A DNA stretch of 64,000 bases, taken from the NCBI GenBank assembly GCA_947652115.1, contig OX393573.1, positions 13,762,491 to 13,826,490 of the forward strand. Direction: 5' to 3'. Within the stretch, counting starts at the first letter, position 1. Every line of letters starts with the position of its first letter. The translations under genes and the position numbers were made by a program. The notes beneath the pieces are model-generated. The model was not told the DNA's origin. It ran no database searches and worked only from the letters and a program-made list of their open reading frames with translations. Source of the stretch: Blastomussa wellsi. Lineage: Eukaryota > Cnidaria > Anthozoa > Scleractinia > Plerogyridae. Shown piece by piece: positions 34,805 to 48,100 of this stretch.

Positions 34805-37800
34805 CTGAAAGACAATTCAATTATGTATTTGTAAGAAATGATGCAGTTTGTGCTTTTGCAATGGATAGCGACTCATCGAAGAAGATACAAAAATAAAGTC
34901 GATCAGAAAGAGTTTGACGGTTGCTCAAATTAACTCTCTCGTTTTTTGCAGATCATCAAACGTTAAAAATGTAGATATATCATAATCATGTCACTATCTT
35001 TCATTGCTGAATATTCCATTATCTGAATCTAGTGCAGAAAATTTATCAGAGGTATTTCTATAACAAACGGGTAGTGGGACTTGAGTCTGAGTATTTACTA
35101 GGCAAATAAAATCATATCCAATTTCACACCAAAATGGCTAAATTTATGTCTCACTTTTTATACTATCGAACTTCTCTAATACGGTCATCAAAAGTCATTA
35201 GTTGGGGCCAAATTATGAAGATGTGTCCGTGTTTTAGAGTTGTCTGGTAGGAGAGTTTCCCTTGTGAAGATTTATCCCTCTTCCTCTACCTTCCCACACA
35301 CGAAGTCTCAGACAGTGACTTACCTTTCTTACTCTCGATGTCCCTCCTGACGTAAGAGAGCCTGGGGTAAAAGTCAGACGAAGGTGCCGGCACCTCCTCA
35401 CAGAGCTCCTCACTAGCACACGTGATGGAGTAACACGAGTCCCTTAGCATTAGGGCAATATCACAGGTATTTTTCTTACAACATAAGTTAACACATGCTT
35501 CCATGCTGTCGACGTGTCCAACTGGGGTAAATTTCCCCGCAGAAAGTCCACCACGTAGCGTGACGTCATATGACACGACACTTGGCCTGCAAGAAACTCC
35601 ATCACCAATTGAGATCTTCTGGGGTAGAACTGCGGACGTGGAAAGTATAAAGAAATGTGTTGTATTTATCTCTCCAAGAAAACATGGAAAAATGTAAGTC
35701 CTGCCAGGTGAACCCTTACTTTGAAGTTGTAAAACGTTCCTAAATAAGGAAGCCCAACAGTTTCCAGCACTTTCGAATTTTCCAGGCCTCATGCTTTGGT
35801 GCTTGGGTCAGGACTGCCAAAGTTTGTTAATTGTTATTACAATAATGGTATTAATGCAAAGTAATCGGTCAACAGGTCGTGATTATTTTCCAGGCATTGG
35901 TGGTTAACGGGAAAACCTGTCAAAACAGCCTTACATAACTTAGATTTTTTTAGTTAAAAAAAATGAGGCTGGTAACCAGTACGGATACAGCTTGCAAAGT
36001 TAAAAACACTTTTGGGAGTGGTTTCAGAGCCACCTTCAATGTTTGAAATCTTAATTGACTCTGAGGCGCTCAAAGTTGTATCCTAACTTACCCATCAAAA
36101 TAAAACAATAAATAATGGGAACCACCAAGCTCGTTTTTGAGTTATAAGCAGTTTACGCTAAATCTTAGAGATCCAAGGTGCCTACCCGGCTTCCCACCAA
36201 TATGTGAGGCCTGGGGTCTAGTGTGGATGACACTGCAGAAGAACGAGAGAATGTTTGATTTGAACATTTTGGCAAATTTTCATGGAAACTCCTGAATATT
36301 TAAGGTTAAGATTTATACTTCAGATATATAGTTTTACGTTTATTGGCCTCTCAATTCCACCTTCATTATTTTGATTCCAATTTTTGCTATAAGCATCGTA
36401 AGTTCGCCCGTTTGAAATGACATGGTTTCCTTTGTTAACGATGACCAACTCGAGAAATCGTGACGTCACACGCTTGCGCATTGCGTTTTTTTACGCGGTG
36501 TTGTGTGTGTTGATCGCATGGCCTAATACCATAACAGGATAAACAGTTCAATAGCAAATTCATCCCAAGACAGGTTTTCATCATTTTTGTAGCACTGCTA
36601 TTTTCTTTAACAGAGCTATAGCCTGGGTTAAATGTCCTATACAAGGTCTCAAATATCGAAATTTTGAGTTAAATCTGATAGAAAAATAGAGATTTGTGTC
36701 CCAAAAAGGGCTAGTGTTTGATTGGCCGTGCCGATACCTCCCTACCCAAGCATACGAGAGCACCCTTCCCCCAAGGATTACCAACCTTCTTCGTCTCTAC
36801 TCGTTATATACGACAGCCGCGGACTCAAATTCGTCAGCAACCCTGACTTCCGAGCGAGAACAGGCTGACAGAGATCTTCGTTGTAGCAATTCACAGCGTA
36901 ACAGTTCGCTTCTAACATGAGCGCCACGTCGCAATCCTTTCTTCCACAACACATACGAATACACGTCGAGATCTCGGAGATTTTTCCCAGGTCAGTGAAG
37001 TTACCAGCTTTTATTCCACCTTTTAATGTGGAGTTGTATTGTATGTCACTGTTCTTGCACATCAATTTGGAATTTGTGGCTGGGAGGTTGCTTAAAGTGA
37101 TGGCTGTGTAAAAGGTAAAAAACGATCATGTTATTAAATAAATCATTGGAAGGATGGGTGGAGCTAATTCTGAAGAGACAATTTAAGCGTCTTATTTTAG
37201 GTGGATTTTGTTATTTCTATTAAAGAATGCAATACTGGAACGAATTGCAGTTAAATTGTTGAAAATACAACTTTCACTAAAAATTTATGAAAACAGAAGG
37301 GAACATTTTTGTGTCAAGAAACATCGGATATGGGTATAGTACACGTTTTGTTGACGTCTACAGCCAGAAAAGAATCGCAAAAACAAAAGGGTAATCTTAT
37401 GACGTCATAAAATTCAAAATGGCCGCACAAAGGAAATCTAAATCAGTTGAAGTTGATCAGTTGCAACAATTTTAATTACTAGTTTATTCGAATTTTTGCT
37501 TTTCAGCAAAAGAGGGCAACGTTTATTTAATTAAGGGCCATAAACATTAAAGTATCTATCTAACGACACACCTCGAACAAAAATATTAATATTTGGATTT
37601 TTGTAAGCCCAAAAGAGTATCCAAATTCGAGCCACTGTAAAGTTGTTCAAACATTGCAGGCTTGGTCACTTCAAGAAGCTTACATACCTGTGTCTTCAGT
37701 AACGTTTGTGACCCATCTCCTTACAAACGCCACAGTTGGCCGATAGTTTTTGGTCTCAGACTTTACTGTCTTACACAGCTCTTTACTAAAACATGCTACA

Positions 37801-40116
37801 AGGAAACAGTGTCCTTTAATGACGAGAGCCAAGTCGCATTTCTCCGAGACACAGCACAGCCGTGTACACGAGTCCACGCTCTCCACAGTTCCGACATCAG
37901 TAAAATTTCCAGCTCCGATTCCACCTTTCAGCGTTACGCCATCTTCTGCTTCGCTTTCTGTGCATTTTAGGTTCTGTGGAACAGGATGAATTCGGCGACT
38001 GTTTCCTGTTAACGAAGTAAAAAATAACAGAACCCTGACCTTACTACTATTGTATCTCTGACATGTCTAGTGTGGTTTAACGAATTCCTAAACATAACCA
38101 CCTGAACCACACGAATACAAAGTAATGGTTGGATCTTATCTTTTATTTTCTGTCTTCTTCTAAATTAAGTAGGAATTAAAAACTTATGCGCTACTTTGGC
38201 TCAAGGACCAAGGTAACAGGCGACTCAATAATTCCTTCAAGTTTATCTTCAAGGAAAAGTAATTTAATTCTGTTGAAAAGTTTACCATTCAAACCGAAAA
38301 AGTCGTATTCCAGACTAATTTGATCTATTTATAACTGAAGTTGGTAAAGATTTCCTTTTTGCTTTTGATTGAGCTCGAGAGTTGATAAGTAGCCTGATAT
38401 TTAACTCACCAACGTTCAGATCGTTACTATAATTATATTACTGATTGAACAACAGCAATCTGAAACTGAATTTCCCTTTCAGACACTAGCAAAGTTAAAG
38501 ACATATCCTTTGCCTGTTCCAAGCTATTGGACGGTGGAGAGAAAAGACTGGCGCGCGAAGGAAAACCAAGAGATTACTAGAAGAGTGATGCACCAAGCAA
38601 AGAAAGACTCTTCAGTTCACGAAACGGAAACCTAAGGGCTAACAGTGTTAACATACTACAAGCTTTGCTTAAGTCGGCTCAAGCCTACTGACGAGGAAAA
38701 CATTAGCAGTAAATATCAGATTTCTATGCACTTTTACTTTTAATCTCTTTATTTGTCAGGAGTAATTCGTCTGTTTATTTTACCCGGGTCTTTACAATAA
38801 GAATGTCTTGTCACAACATGCAGGTAAGTGCGCCCCAGGTAACCGCTAATGAAGTTAATTGTAAGGCTAACGAAACTAATATTGGTTTGTCAGCTTGAAG
38901 ATCGCTAATCTTCAAACTGGTCTTCGGATAAGAGTGTCGACTTCAGGACCATAGAAATGTAAACTGATAATCTTTTAACTATGATGATTGCAAATAAATA
39001 CAAACTCGAATGAACGCCGCTAATTTGTAAAACATCATAGAAATGTAAACTGATAATCTTTTAACTATGATGATTGTAAATAAATACAAACTCGAATGAA
39101 CGCCGCTAATTTGTAAAAGATGTAAAATTTGCTGGTAGTCTCAGGTAGGAAAAATACTTGAATACTTTACAAGGCATTGAAAAACCTTGGACCTTATAAT
39201 CCTTGAATAATGCTTGAAATACTTGAGGTAAAGATCGAGAAATAAATTCTGCTTTTGTCATGGTCAAATGATCAAAGGGAAAGATGACCAAATGATTACA
39301 CAAAATCACGTTATAATACGCCATGTAAAATGGGCGGGCTAATTTGTCAAAAAAACGTCAAAACGATTAACCATTTCTGGAAACCAATGCCAATCGTACT
39401 GACATGGGTAGACATTCTGTGAAATCTTGAGTAAAGTTTAAGGCACAAAATTGATATTTTTACCGACGATATTTATGGAACCAATGGCTGTAGTGGTTTT
39501 CTAGTGTTCGCTAAGTCCATCTTACGCAACCTTCTTCTTTTATTGCCCTTTGCAGGCATCTCACAATTTTTGTCAAATTATTGCCTAGTTTACGTTATAT
39601 AGAAAACAAACAGTTCCTAATTCTTTTCTTACCCTCTTCACCCTTTATTGTGACATGAGAAATCATCAACGAAGATGGCGCTTTCTTCGCCGGCACAGCG
39701 GTACACAATTCCTCGCTGAAGCATTGTACACCATAACAGTTTTTCCCAGACATGAGCGCCACATCACATCCCTTCTCCTCACAACAGAGCCGAATACAAA
39801 GTTGCATCGCGACAAATTGAGCCAACTTCTTGAACGTGCCTGCGTTGATTCCCCCACGGAGCGTTACGTTTTGCTGGATCGGGCTCTGCGCGCAGGACTC
39901 GATAGGTCCCGAGACGGTCTGTGTGTTATTCGATGAAGCTACAAAAGCAAGAATATCAAGATATTACTGCACATTATGACCTCTATCTTGCGGAAAACAT
40001 CCACACGAAAAAGTAGGATGGAAATTCAATGTACCCTGTCTCGTAGATATCGGTGATACTACCAGTACGAGAATACAAATGGCGCAGATTGTATGCCACC
40101 TATATTGTCTCCTCAT
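34278..40116 (-). CDS. Gene 3: secreted five-MANSC protein with a basic C-terminal tail
   Basis: Six exons: 40116-40035, 39938-39633, 38005-37688, 37103-36786, 35629-35324 and 34804-34278. They give 618 residues in frame to a stop. Order: signal peptide, five MANSC modules of one exon each, then about 60 residues very rich in Lys and Arg. No membrane helix follows the last domain, so the product is predicted secreted. The tail contains KRRSKRLKRR, which fits furin-type processing, and further KFKRK and KVDRR runs; it could bind heparan sulfate, acidic matrix or nucleic acid. All five domains keep their cysteines. It lies between membrane-anchored genes 2 and 4 on the same strand. Function unknown. 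Confidence 0.85.
35324..35629 (-). CDS. Gene 3 MANSC domain 4
   Basis: 102 codons, phase 1-1. DVTLRGGLSAGKFTPVG, CVNLCC, TCDIALM, CYSITC, ELCEEVP. All eight cysteines present. Confidence 0.87.
36786..37103 (-). CDS. Gene 3 MANSC domain 3
   Basis: 106 codons, phase 1-1. NSTLKGGIKAGNFTDLG, CIRMCC, DCDVALM, CYAVNC, DLCQPV. Slightly longer loop before the last strand. Confidence 0.87.
37688..38005 (-). CDS. Gene 3 MANSC domain 2
   Basis: 106 codons, phase 1-1. GVTLKGGIGAGNFTDVG, CTRLCC, KCDLAL, CFLVAC, ELCKTV. All eight cysteines present. Confidence 0.87.
38950..39118. repeat. Two tandem copies of an 86-bp unit
   Basis: CATAGAAATGTAAACTGATA through GCCGCTAATTTGTAAAA occurs at 38950 and again at 39036 with one visible change. 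A recent local duplication in a gene 3 intron. Confidence 0.9.
39633..39938 (-). CDS. Gene 3 MANSC domain 1
   Basis: 102 codons, phase 1-1. NVTLRGGINAGTFKKLA, CIRLCC, GCDVALM, CYGVQC, ELCTAVP. All eight cysteines present. Confidence 0.87.
40035..40116 (-). CDS. Gene 3 exon 1: signal peptide
   Basis: The ATG at 40116: a basic start (MRRQYRW), then HTICAICILVLVVSPIS. It ends phase 1 before GTACAT, a weaker donor than in the sister genes. A second ATG slightly upstream meets a stop after two codons. Confidence 0.75.
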
Positions 40117-41109
40117 GATACCATGGCGGAAGATTTTGCAAGAAGAAGCTGCCTTCACCTATAACTCATCGTTCTTCGCTTCATTATTTCACCTCATGTT
40201 GAATTCCAGCGGAAGACTGTGCATTTTGTGAAGCAAAACTCCCAAGAAAATGACTATTCCTTCTCTCGACGTCTGTCGCTCAGGAAATCAGTGAATTATT
40301 CATCTCTAGGAGTCATCAACTAATCTGACCTAACTGGGGTTGTATTGTTCGCCGGAGCTTTCAGCGGGTTGTTTTATATTCGGAGAATCTGCCCGCGGTT
40401 CTTAATACAAGGCAAAACAGCCAAATTGAAATATCAAGGGTTACCAGTAAAAAGATTGGTCCACGAGTTGAAGAAACGCTCTAAAACGCCCTTGCGGCGA
40501 AATTACGGAACAATCGGAAGGGTGCGAATTCGTCACTTTTCAGCGCGTTCGTTTTTATGATGAAACTGATCACATAAGCCATCTATGACAATGAGTTAAC
40601 ATCGTGCTTACTGATGGAAAGAACATGCTTCATTGAATTGCTTTGGTTTGATCAATGCCACTCAATGTCATTTAAAATAGCATTGGGATGACTTTCTGTA
40701 AACTACCAAACGTCCATGGAATTTGACTCTACAACTATCTGATGAAAATCTATAGAAGCAACTTTGTCCAGTCCAGATGAAACGAGAATATCCGAGGGAT
40801 GAAGGGGTTACAGACTCTCTCTTCTACTCTCACAGTGCGTGGTCCCTTGAAGAGGGTTCTCCACGAGGCTTCATGGCGAGAGAAAATGTCAGCGGGTTCA
40901 AATTTTGGTGAACACATAATAGTTTCAGTCCAAACTGAAGAGAGGCTTTTAACCTCACCCGTTTGCTTACGTGCTCGTTTGTCTCGGATTGAAGATTCAT
41001 TTCCATTCCGGTTTTTCTCTTCTTTTTGTCTTCTCTTTACGGGTTACAATGGTGAACACCGAAAATTTTAAGAATTTATCCTGTTACCTTTTCCATTCTT
41101 TAGAGCTAC

Positions 41110-41315
41110 CCGTATAAGCGCAGTGCTTAGTAGGCTAACCGCAGTGCTTAGTAGGCTAACCGCAGTGCTTAGTAGGCTAACTGGATTGCTTGATAGGCTA
41201 ACCGCAGTGCTCAGTAGGCTAACCTCAGTCGGCTTGGTAGGCTAACTGGATTGCTTTGTAGGTTAACCGCAGTGTTATAATAGGCTAACCAGGGTGATTT
41301 TGTAGTCTAATTTAG
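41110..41315. repeat. Minisatellite of about 21 bp
   Basis: Nine or so imperfect copies of the unit AGGCTAACCGCAGTGCTTAGT. The first three are nearly identical; the later ones vary in the middle (TGGATTGCTT, CAGTCGGCTT). Confidence 0.85.
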
Positions 41316-41680
41316 CTAACCAAACTCGTTCCCAGTGCAATCCGAACCAGAGGGCCATTCGATGGATGTTGTTGATTGCCGACCGCATCATCGAGTAATG
41401 CTGCACGCGGGAAGTTTGGAGAGCATGAAAGAAGCGTAAGAGTTACTCTAGGCGATAGTAGAGAGCAACTCTAGCTAATGGTGGCATCTGAAACCTTCCC
41501 AAGTGCAAAAAAATATGGCGAAGCGATTTTCTCACGCTATCGGCGTGCTCCATTGGATTTTATGAAATAACTGAGACACTACGCGCGCTCTCATTGGTTG
41601 ATAGGTGTGTTTAGGTGAGAGTATGTAAACGCGGATGTGACGTTTTAGTTTCGTGCGTATTTCGTGCGTATATTTTATCA

Positions 41681-41861
41681 AAGCAATGGAGGACTTTTTC
41701 CGTGTTTACACAGCCTCATCTAAACACTTGGGGGTTTGGGAGAATTCTCGAAAGTTATGCTAACCCTCGACGTCTCGGGTTTGCATAATTGTTATGAATT
41801 CTCCCCAACACCCTCGTGCTTAGATAAGGCTATGTAAACACGCAAAAATTATCCATTGCTT
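41681..41861. mobile_element. MITE-like inverted-repeat element
   Basis: AAGCAATGGAGGACTTTTTC with GTGTTTACACAGCCTCATCT is mirrored by AGATAAGGCTATGTAAACAC and AATTATCCATTGCTT. Inner arms carry GAGAATTC / GAATTCTC. Confidence 0.7.
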
Positions 41862-44800
41862 AAATTGAATGTACTTTCGTATATTTAATTTGTTTGCGCG
41901 GCTTAACTAGCTATGTTATAGAATGCATTGGAATGAAGTAGCATCCCATCACTTACAGCGAAGAAACACGGCGAGGTGGGACACATTTTCCCGATTCAGA
42001 CTTTAAAAAAATTGCAATGCCATTCTATGAAGCAAGAGGTATTCCGGGGGTAATTTAGTCTAAACATACACAAAACATCTTTTGTAAAAGGCGGTTGTGT
42101 TGCGCATAGTTATTCATTATTCACTTGAGACAAGAGATTAAGTCACCGTTTCATTGAAGAAGTCATTGGTGTGGGCTTTGTCCTTGTGACCTGCCTGATC
42201 ACATGTAGAAAGGTTTACCGTCAAATTATTACCATAACCTGACAAAATATTGGGGCAGCCTTAACTTGAAAAGCAACTTCCCCTCTTCTGGAGGAGATAC
42301 GAGTGAGGGAACAATAACGGTTCTTATTTGCATTTAAAGCCTTTTTTCGTAGACACATTTGATTCAAAATTATTTTAAAATGTATTTATTAAACTGCTAT
42401 TCTACAATCGGAAGGTTCACAATTATTACATTTTTCCTAGCTATGTGTTGTCTGTTAATAACCTGCCTCAGTGTCCCCACACAGACATAAAGCAAATGTT
42501 TCTATCTATTCCAAACACAATGCTACAAAATGTTACATGGATTACAGAAAGATTCAGATTCAACGGGAAAGGAACGTTAATATTCACTTAGATCTTTGCA
42601 ACAGCTGTATCACCAGTAGGCAGACACCTTGCCAAGTGTCCTCTTATAGAAATTGTTTCCTTGAATGCCACATTCGAAAACTCAAGAGACATTTGTGGGA
42701 GGCGACTCATAATAGAGCTTTCATTCGAACTATCACTGCAGCAATGTTTTACCTTGGTACGGACAACTTGCAATAGATAGTGATCTCTTCAATACTTGTT
42801 TTCAGATTAGACCTGTTAGTTTTGAAGATACAAAATTGCATTTCCCATTACCCATCCACAACAAGTCAAAATGTACAGCGTCTGCAATAAACTCGACTCT
42901 TGTATAAGCGCTTTTGTCTAGTTACAGATAGGAGATTCTTCGAAAGCGAATACTGGTTAGAAATTTGACGATACCCAAAACATTTCAAAGGGTATGCTGT
43001 CCACTACGGAATTCTGTACCATTCGAATGCAAGGGGAACCGATGCATAAAACTGACATTTTTCCAGCTCATTGTCCTTGGATCAATTCCTCTCGATCTCG
43101 CTGTTTATGCGTCATTTGCATTCGTGTTATCATTACCAGTTTCCAGTTGTGAGGATTATGTATGTAGGTGGAAGTACATCCTGTACTATTTGGTCCCTTC
43201 TCATTCGCACGATGTCATTGGGCAAGTCTATCAACAGCGATAATCATAATCTTGGAAGCCCTCGACGCTATTATAATACTGGTGCTTCACAACCACAGTT
43301 TAAAGGAATTACGTCACGATATTTTGAGTTTTTTTTACCAATAGTTTACCAAGGAAGAAAACCACCGAAGAAGTGATACTAAACCAAAAAGGAACAAGGA
43401 TGATTAAGGGATGGAGAAGATTGAGATGGATTACAAATGACGATTTTGAAAACTTTAGGCTAATTTTTTTCAAAAGGCACGAACCGTGACGCAGTTAATG
43501 CTCCTCATTATCTCCACTAAATTAAATTTTGTCTTGTCTAACGACCGTGTATTTACATTATTTGGACCTCATGCTGAGGACGTACCTGTAACACATACAG
43601 AAAGTCGGAAATGTTCTCACTGGCAAGCTTGTCTGAGTTAAATAGCAAGTCCAAATATACTATTGCGTAAGGCCAAAACTGTGCCTTGCTTCGTGAGTTA
43701 ATGCCATTCCATGAAGGCAGCAAATTAACAACCGCTCTGAACTATGCTTTTATTTAGCGGTATTTTCAATTTGCTTCTTCAAGCAAAGTTGACGCGTTCA
43801 GTAACCTATAAAAATGAGCGAGTGTGTACAAAATATTGTTTCTAACCAGTACTAAAATAGTCCTTGTTTTGACCAACAATTCTGAAATGAAGCCCGAACT
43901 TAAAAATATACTCCATTTATCTCCAGTGTGCAACACACAGTTAAGGCATATATAAGTCACAAGAATTAAGAAAACTAATAAAAGGAAAATTATGTCAATT
44001 AGTACAGTAATAAGTATCAGCAAAAATATAAGTGGACATTGTATATTGTAGCCTAATGATGGGTTAAAATAATTTGAATGGCTACGAACGTTGAGTCTGT
44101 AATTAAGGTAATATGCAAAACATCGCCAGCTCTTGCAATTGTTGCAGTTATTGTTATCATAAATAGATAAGTTAAATTTGTCATACTTTGAAAATCCAAG
44201 CCATTCTGTTCAAACAAATTTATATCAAATTTGCTCTAATTTTGCATTTCTTTTAAACAAGAACATAACAACTATGCAACGTTCTAAATAAAATGTCTGA
44301 GAAAATTTTTGGTAATGACGCTCTTGCTATAAAAAGAAATGCAAACCGGAATAAAACATCTCTGAAAATAGAACAGTTTAAGCTAAGTGCCTTTAGCCTG
44401 GTAAAATATATAATTGATGCATGGACAACGAGTCGATCAGCACATAAGATGCCAGCAGGAAGTAGCCCAATGTTATTCTTTTAGCATAAATCCCGCTTCA
44501 AGTTATCAAGTAGAGCAACTTTAAGATAAAGAAAATCAAAAATGAAATCAAAAAAGGCATGACTTCCATCAATCTCGCACACAAAGCAGTCGTTCCTAGT
44601 GACCAGTTGCCTTGCAACAAAGCATGCGTTGTGAGGGACGTGCATTGGAGAGTCCGATCTCAATGACTGACGCCATCTTTGTCACGGTGAACTTTAAAAT
44701 CTGACTAGATTTCTCTACTCTATCACTTCTGTTTCTCTGTTTTATAGCGCCATTTCTTGCTATCCCATAAAGGCTACTCTTTAGCTTAAAGAGAAAACTC

Positions 44801-45061
44801 GTAGAAGTCCATTCGTGACTCTAACATTCCACCAAAGTTGTATAAAATTGAAAGTGAAGGTCGTCGACACAAGCGCGTAAAGTCGCGAGCTCCAGCTCAT
44901 GGGGACTGCAGTCTGTTACATGGTTAAAACTTTGCATCCGTTAGTATCTTGGCATCGGCGTTCTGTATCTCGTTTGAGTGGCTGAAGAAAATCCAAAAGG
45001 AATAAAAAGGTATTGTTAAAGCAAAAGGCTTCATTCCTTTACAGCTACATTAAAAATTGTA

Positions 45062-45185
45062 TTACAAACTTTCAGAGAGGTCGCTTCTCTGATCTATTAT
45101 GATGGAAATGTCTGACTTACGTTTAGGTAGCATTTCGTCGTCTTCATCATCATCCAACATTCTTCTTTGTTTGCGAAGTTTTTGT
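45062..45185 (-). CDS. Gene 4 cytoplasmic tail exon
   Basis: A basic anchor (QKLRKQRRM) is followed by DDDEDDE, then LPKRKSD and a Ser/Ile/Asp-rich end with a stop. A GTAAGT at about 45118 could act as a donor, so the last 18 or so residues are less certain. Confidence 0.65.
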
Positions 45186-48100
45186 CTGCAATAAGTGGCA
45201 AATACAATTGTAAAACACTTTTGTGTTCTTTGAGCAATCATTCGAAACGTACTTCCGTAGTTGGACAAGCTTGGTATGCGGAGTGACTTCCTAGAGAAAC
45301 ATCAACTATCGATAGGTTCGGGCTGCTTTCTCAAGGATTTTTTTGGTAAATAATGGCAATGGCAATGGTAATGGTTTGTATAGCGCATTCTCCATATAGT
45401 TCAAAGGCATTTTTACATTTCTAGTCAGGGGTGAGATCGGACGGCGCCAATGGCAGCCGCTAACAATCCATTCATGACCTTACCGCACGCGCCCAACCTC
45501 TGAGTACATGTGCGAACAGACCAGACCACAACACCGGCTTTACGATTAGTTTGTGGGTTCTTTAACGTCCCCTGCTGACCCACAACATTAAAGATTCAGG
45601 AGACGGGACCTACGGTTCTATCATTTATTTAAAAAGTTAATAAAACTATCAATAAGTTGTATCTTTATCATATCTTTCTTGGGTCAGTCAACGGATTTAA
45701 TTGGTTAGGCAATCGGTAAAAGAATTAGGCTCTTTGCTCTCGGTTCTTATCGTCTTTGATAATATAGGTTATATAGGGGCACCCAACGAACAAACTGTGG
45801 AAAAATGCATTCTTTTATCCAAATGAATGAAAATATGTGATATCGATATTCAAACTTTTTTTTCCAGTCAGCAATTAGAGCAAACAACAAACGCACGGAA
45901 ACGGCAATCATGCCAATATTGTTAGTCCAAAGATAACTTAAGGTGGCTTTTGTAAAATGTTCAGAAGTCTTATCTTTCTCTTATTACTATTTGTTACAGC
46001 ACACAACCATCATGTGCGACATTTGAACAATAAAAATGGTGCTTTACTGCCAAAATTAGCGACCGAGAACCTAAGAAGGGACTGGGAACTAGTACTTTCA
46101 ACGACGTTTTTCTCAAAATCTACCCGTACGACCCCACCTCAAAATTTGAGAAAATAGTAATTGGCTCTGTCTAAAAATTTATGCAAAATAAAATAAAAAT
46201 CTGTAAGACAGATTTTGTGCTTTTTTTAAAATAGGCAAAAAATCACATATTTCTATTTTGCTGAAAATCTGTCTTACAGATTTTTATTTTATTGAGCATG
46301 AGTGTTTAATCAAAGCCAATTACTAATTTCTGAAATTTTGAGGTGGGGTCATACGGGTAGATTTTGAGAAAAAAGCCATTGAAAGTATCAGTACCCCGTC
46401 CCTTTTTACAACCTTCTAAGCACTCGGTCGTTCATTTTGGCTATTTATTAGCATTTTTTTCGTTCAAATGTCGAATACGATTGTTGTACTTTGCAACAAA
46501 TAGTAACAAGAGAAAGATAAAGAACATTTCTGAACATTCAACAAAAGAGTTAAGTTGGGCTCGAAACTGTAGTAAGCCACCTTAAGAAATTTATTCTGTG
46601 TGAGTTGCCAACTTCAATGATCAAATACCTTTGTAAATATTTTTGTCCTACCTTTTAGTGCAAATACACACCGCCCAAATGACTCCACCAATTCCTGCCA
46701 CAAACGCCAGAGAAGCAACGATGATATACACAATCATCCAATCTGAAGAAGTAAAACGCCAAGATCTGAAAATGCTGGAAAAGACCATGAAAAAGGTGCC
46801 AAAAGCACCCAAAGAAAATCCGAATAAACGTTCGATGCAAAAGGTTAGAAACAACTTGTTCTTTACTATAGGATTGCAAACACCTCTAACGTCGGAATAA
46901 GCTCATCGCGTTTTGTATTGTGGTCCAAAATCTATTCTGCACTAACCCTTCTGCTTCTGTCCAGCCGTTCCTCTGTTCATGTAAGCCAACTTAACGTTTG
47001 CTCCGGCCCCTGCAGGTTCCGCGCTTGTTTGGCATAAAACACCATCCAGGCACTGAACGGCGAAACATTTGTCGTTCAATAAATAAGCGATGTCGCACGT
47101 AGGACGAGCACAGCATCGACCAATACATCTGTGGATATCATCTGCTTTACCCATATCTGTAAAGTTACTGGCTGCACTCTCTGGACGGAGTTTGATGTCT
47201 GTGGAGACTCTACTATCCAACCTGCAGTTTCCTGTTTTCGACGCAAAATCCGTGATTGTGGAATCTTCTGGCGGAGAGGCCACCGCGGACAAATCTGCAG
47301 AGAGAAACAACGAATTTCAACCTCTTTTATAAACATCCCGGTCCTGTACAAAAACCTCAGGAATAGGCTGGCGATGAGAAAGGGTAGATTGGGCTCGATA
47401 GCCGCAGAAGTCGACCAATCTACGGGATGGAAAATATGCCAAGCCAATACCGTGGGGCTGCTACCACCCAACCACAAAAAGTACCTTGCTACCTAGGGGA
47501 TAGGAAAAATCTGCTAAAAAAACCATGGAGATGGTCGTAGGGCTGATCACCCTACATCATTAACACCCTATTACTGGAAATCGTTGAGGACAAACTACAT
47601 TGGATCAATCACGACGAAGTGCCAAATTCCAGTGGATACCTTCACCACGAAGGAAGTTACAATGTCAAACACGGAAGAAATCTTCCTAGGACGTCCCACA
47701 CTGTGAGGTTGGCTAATAATCTCAAAATTGTAAATAGGATCTATTTTATGACCCTACTGTACCAGAGGAGAGTTAGGAAATTTGTCTTTTCAAATTCCAA
47801 AAAGCGTTTCACTGATTACCTGTTTCTTCCTTAGGTTCGACTTTCATCACCATAGCAGATATAAGCGGTGTCTTCTTAGACGCTTTGACTGACACCGGTC
47901 GGCACTCCTCCTTGCTGGAGCACGACACAGAATAGCACTTCTTCTCTACCATGTAAGCCAAGTCACAATTTTTGCTGTCACAGCACTTCTCCATACACTT
48001 GGCCATGGTGTTTGCGTCTTTGACGAAGGTAAAGTTGTTTTTGTGGACTCCACCAGCGAGGCCCTTGTCATTTGTAATGTTGCTGTGTTTGCATTTGAGA

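Larger units (their letters stand above)
40117..45061. other. Intergenic region between genes 4 and 3
   Basis: Apart from the minisatellite and the MITE at 41681-41861, no gene is supported. A minus-strand open stretch at 42590-42770 (ending in a stop) could be an extra tail exon of gene 4, but its acceptor is weak. Confidence 0.5.

Noticed and set aside
42471..43376. Overlapping plus-strand open frames of about 100 codons
   Set aside because: No recognisable family, no splice partners, and biased composition. Likely chance frames in intergenic DNA.
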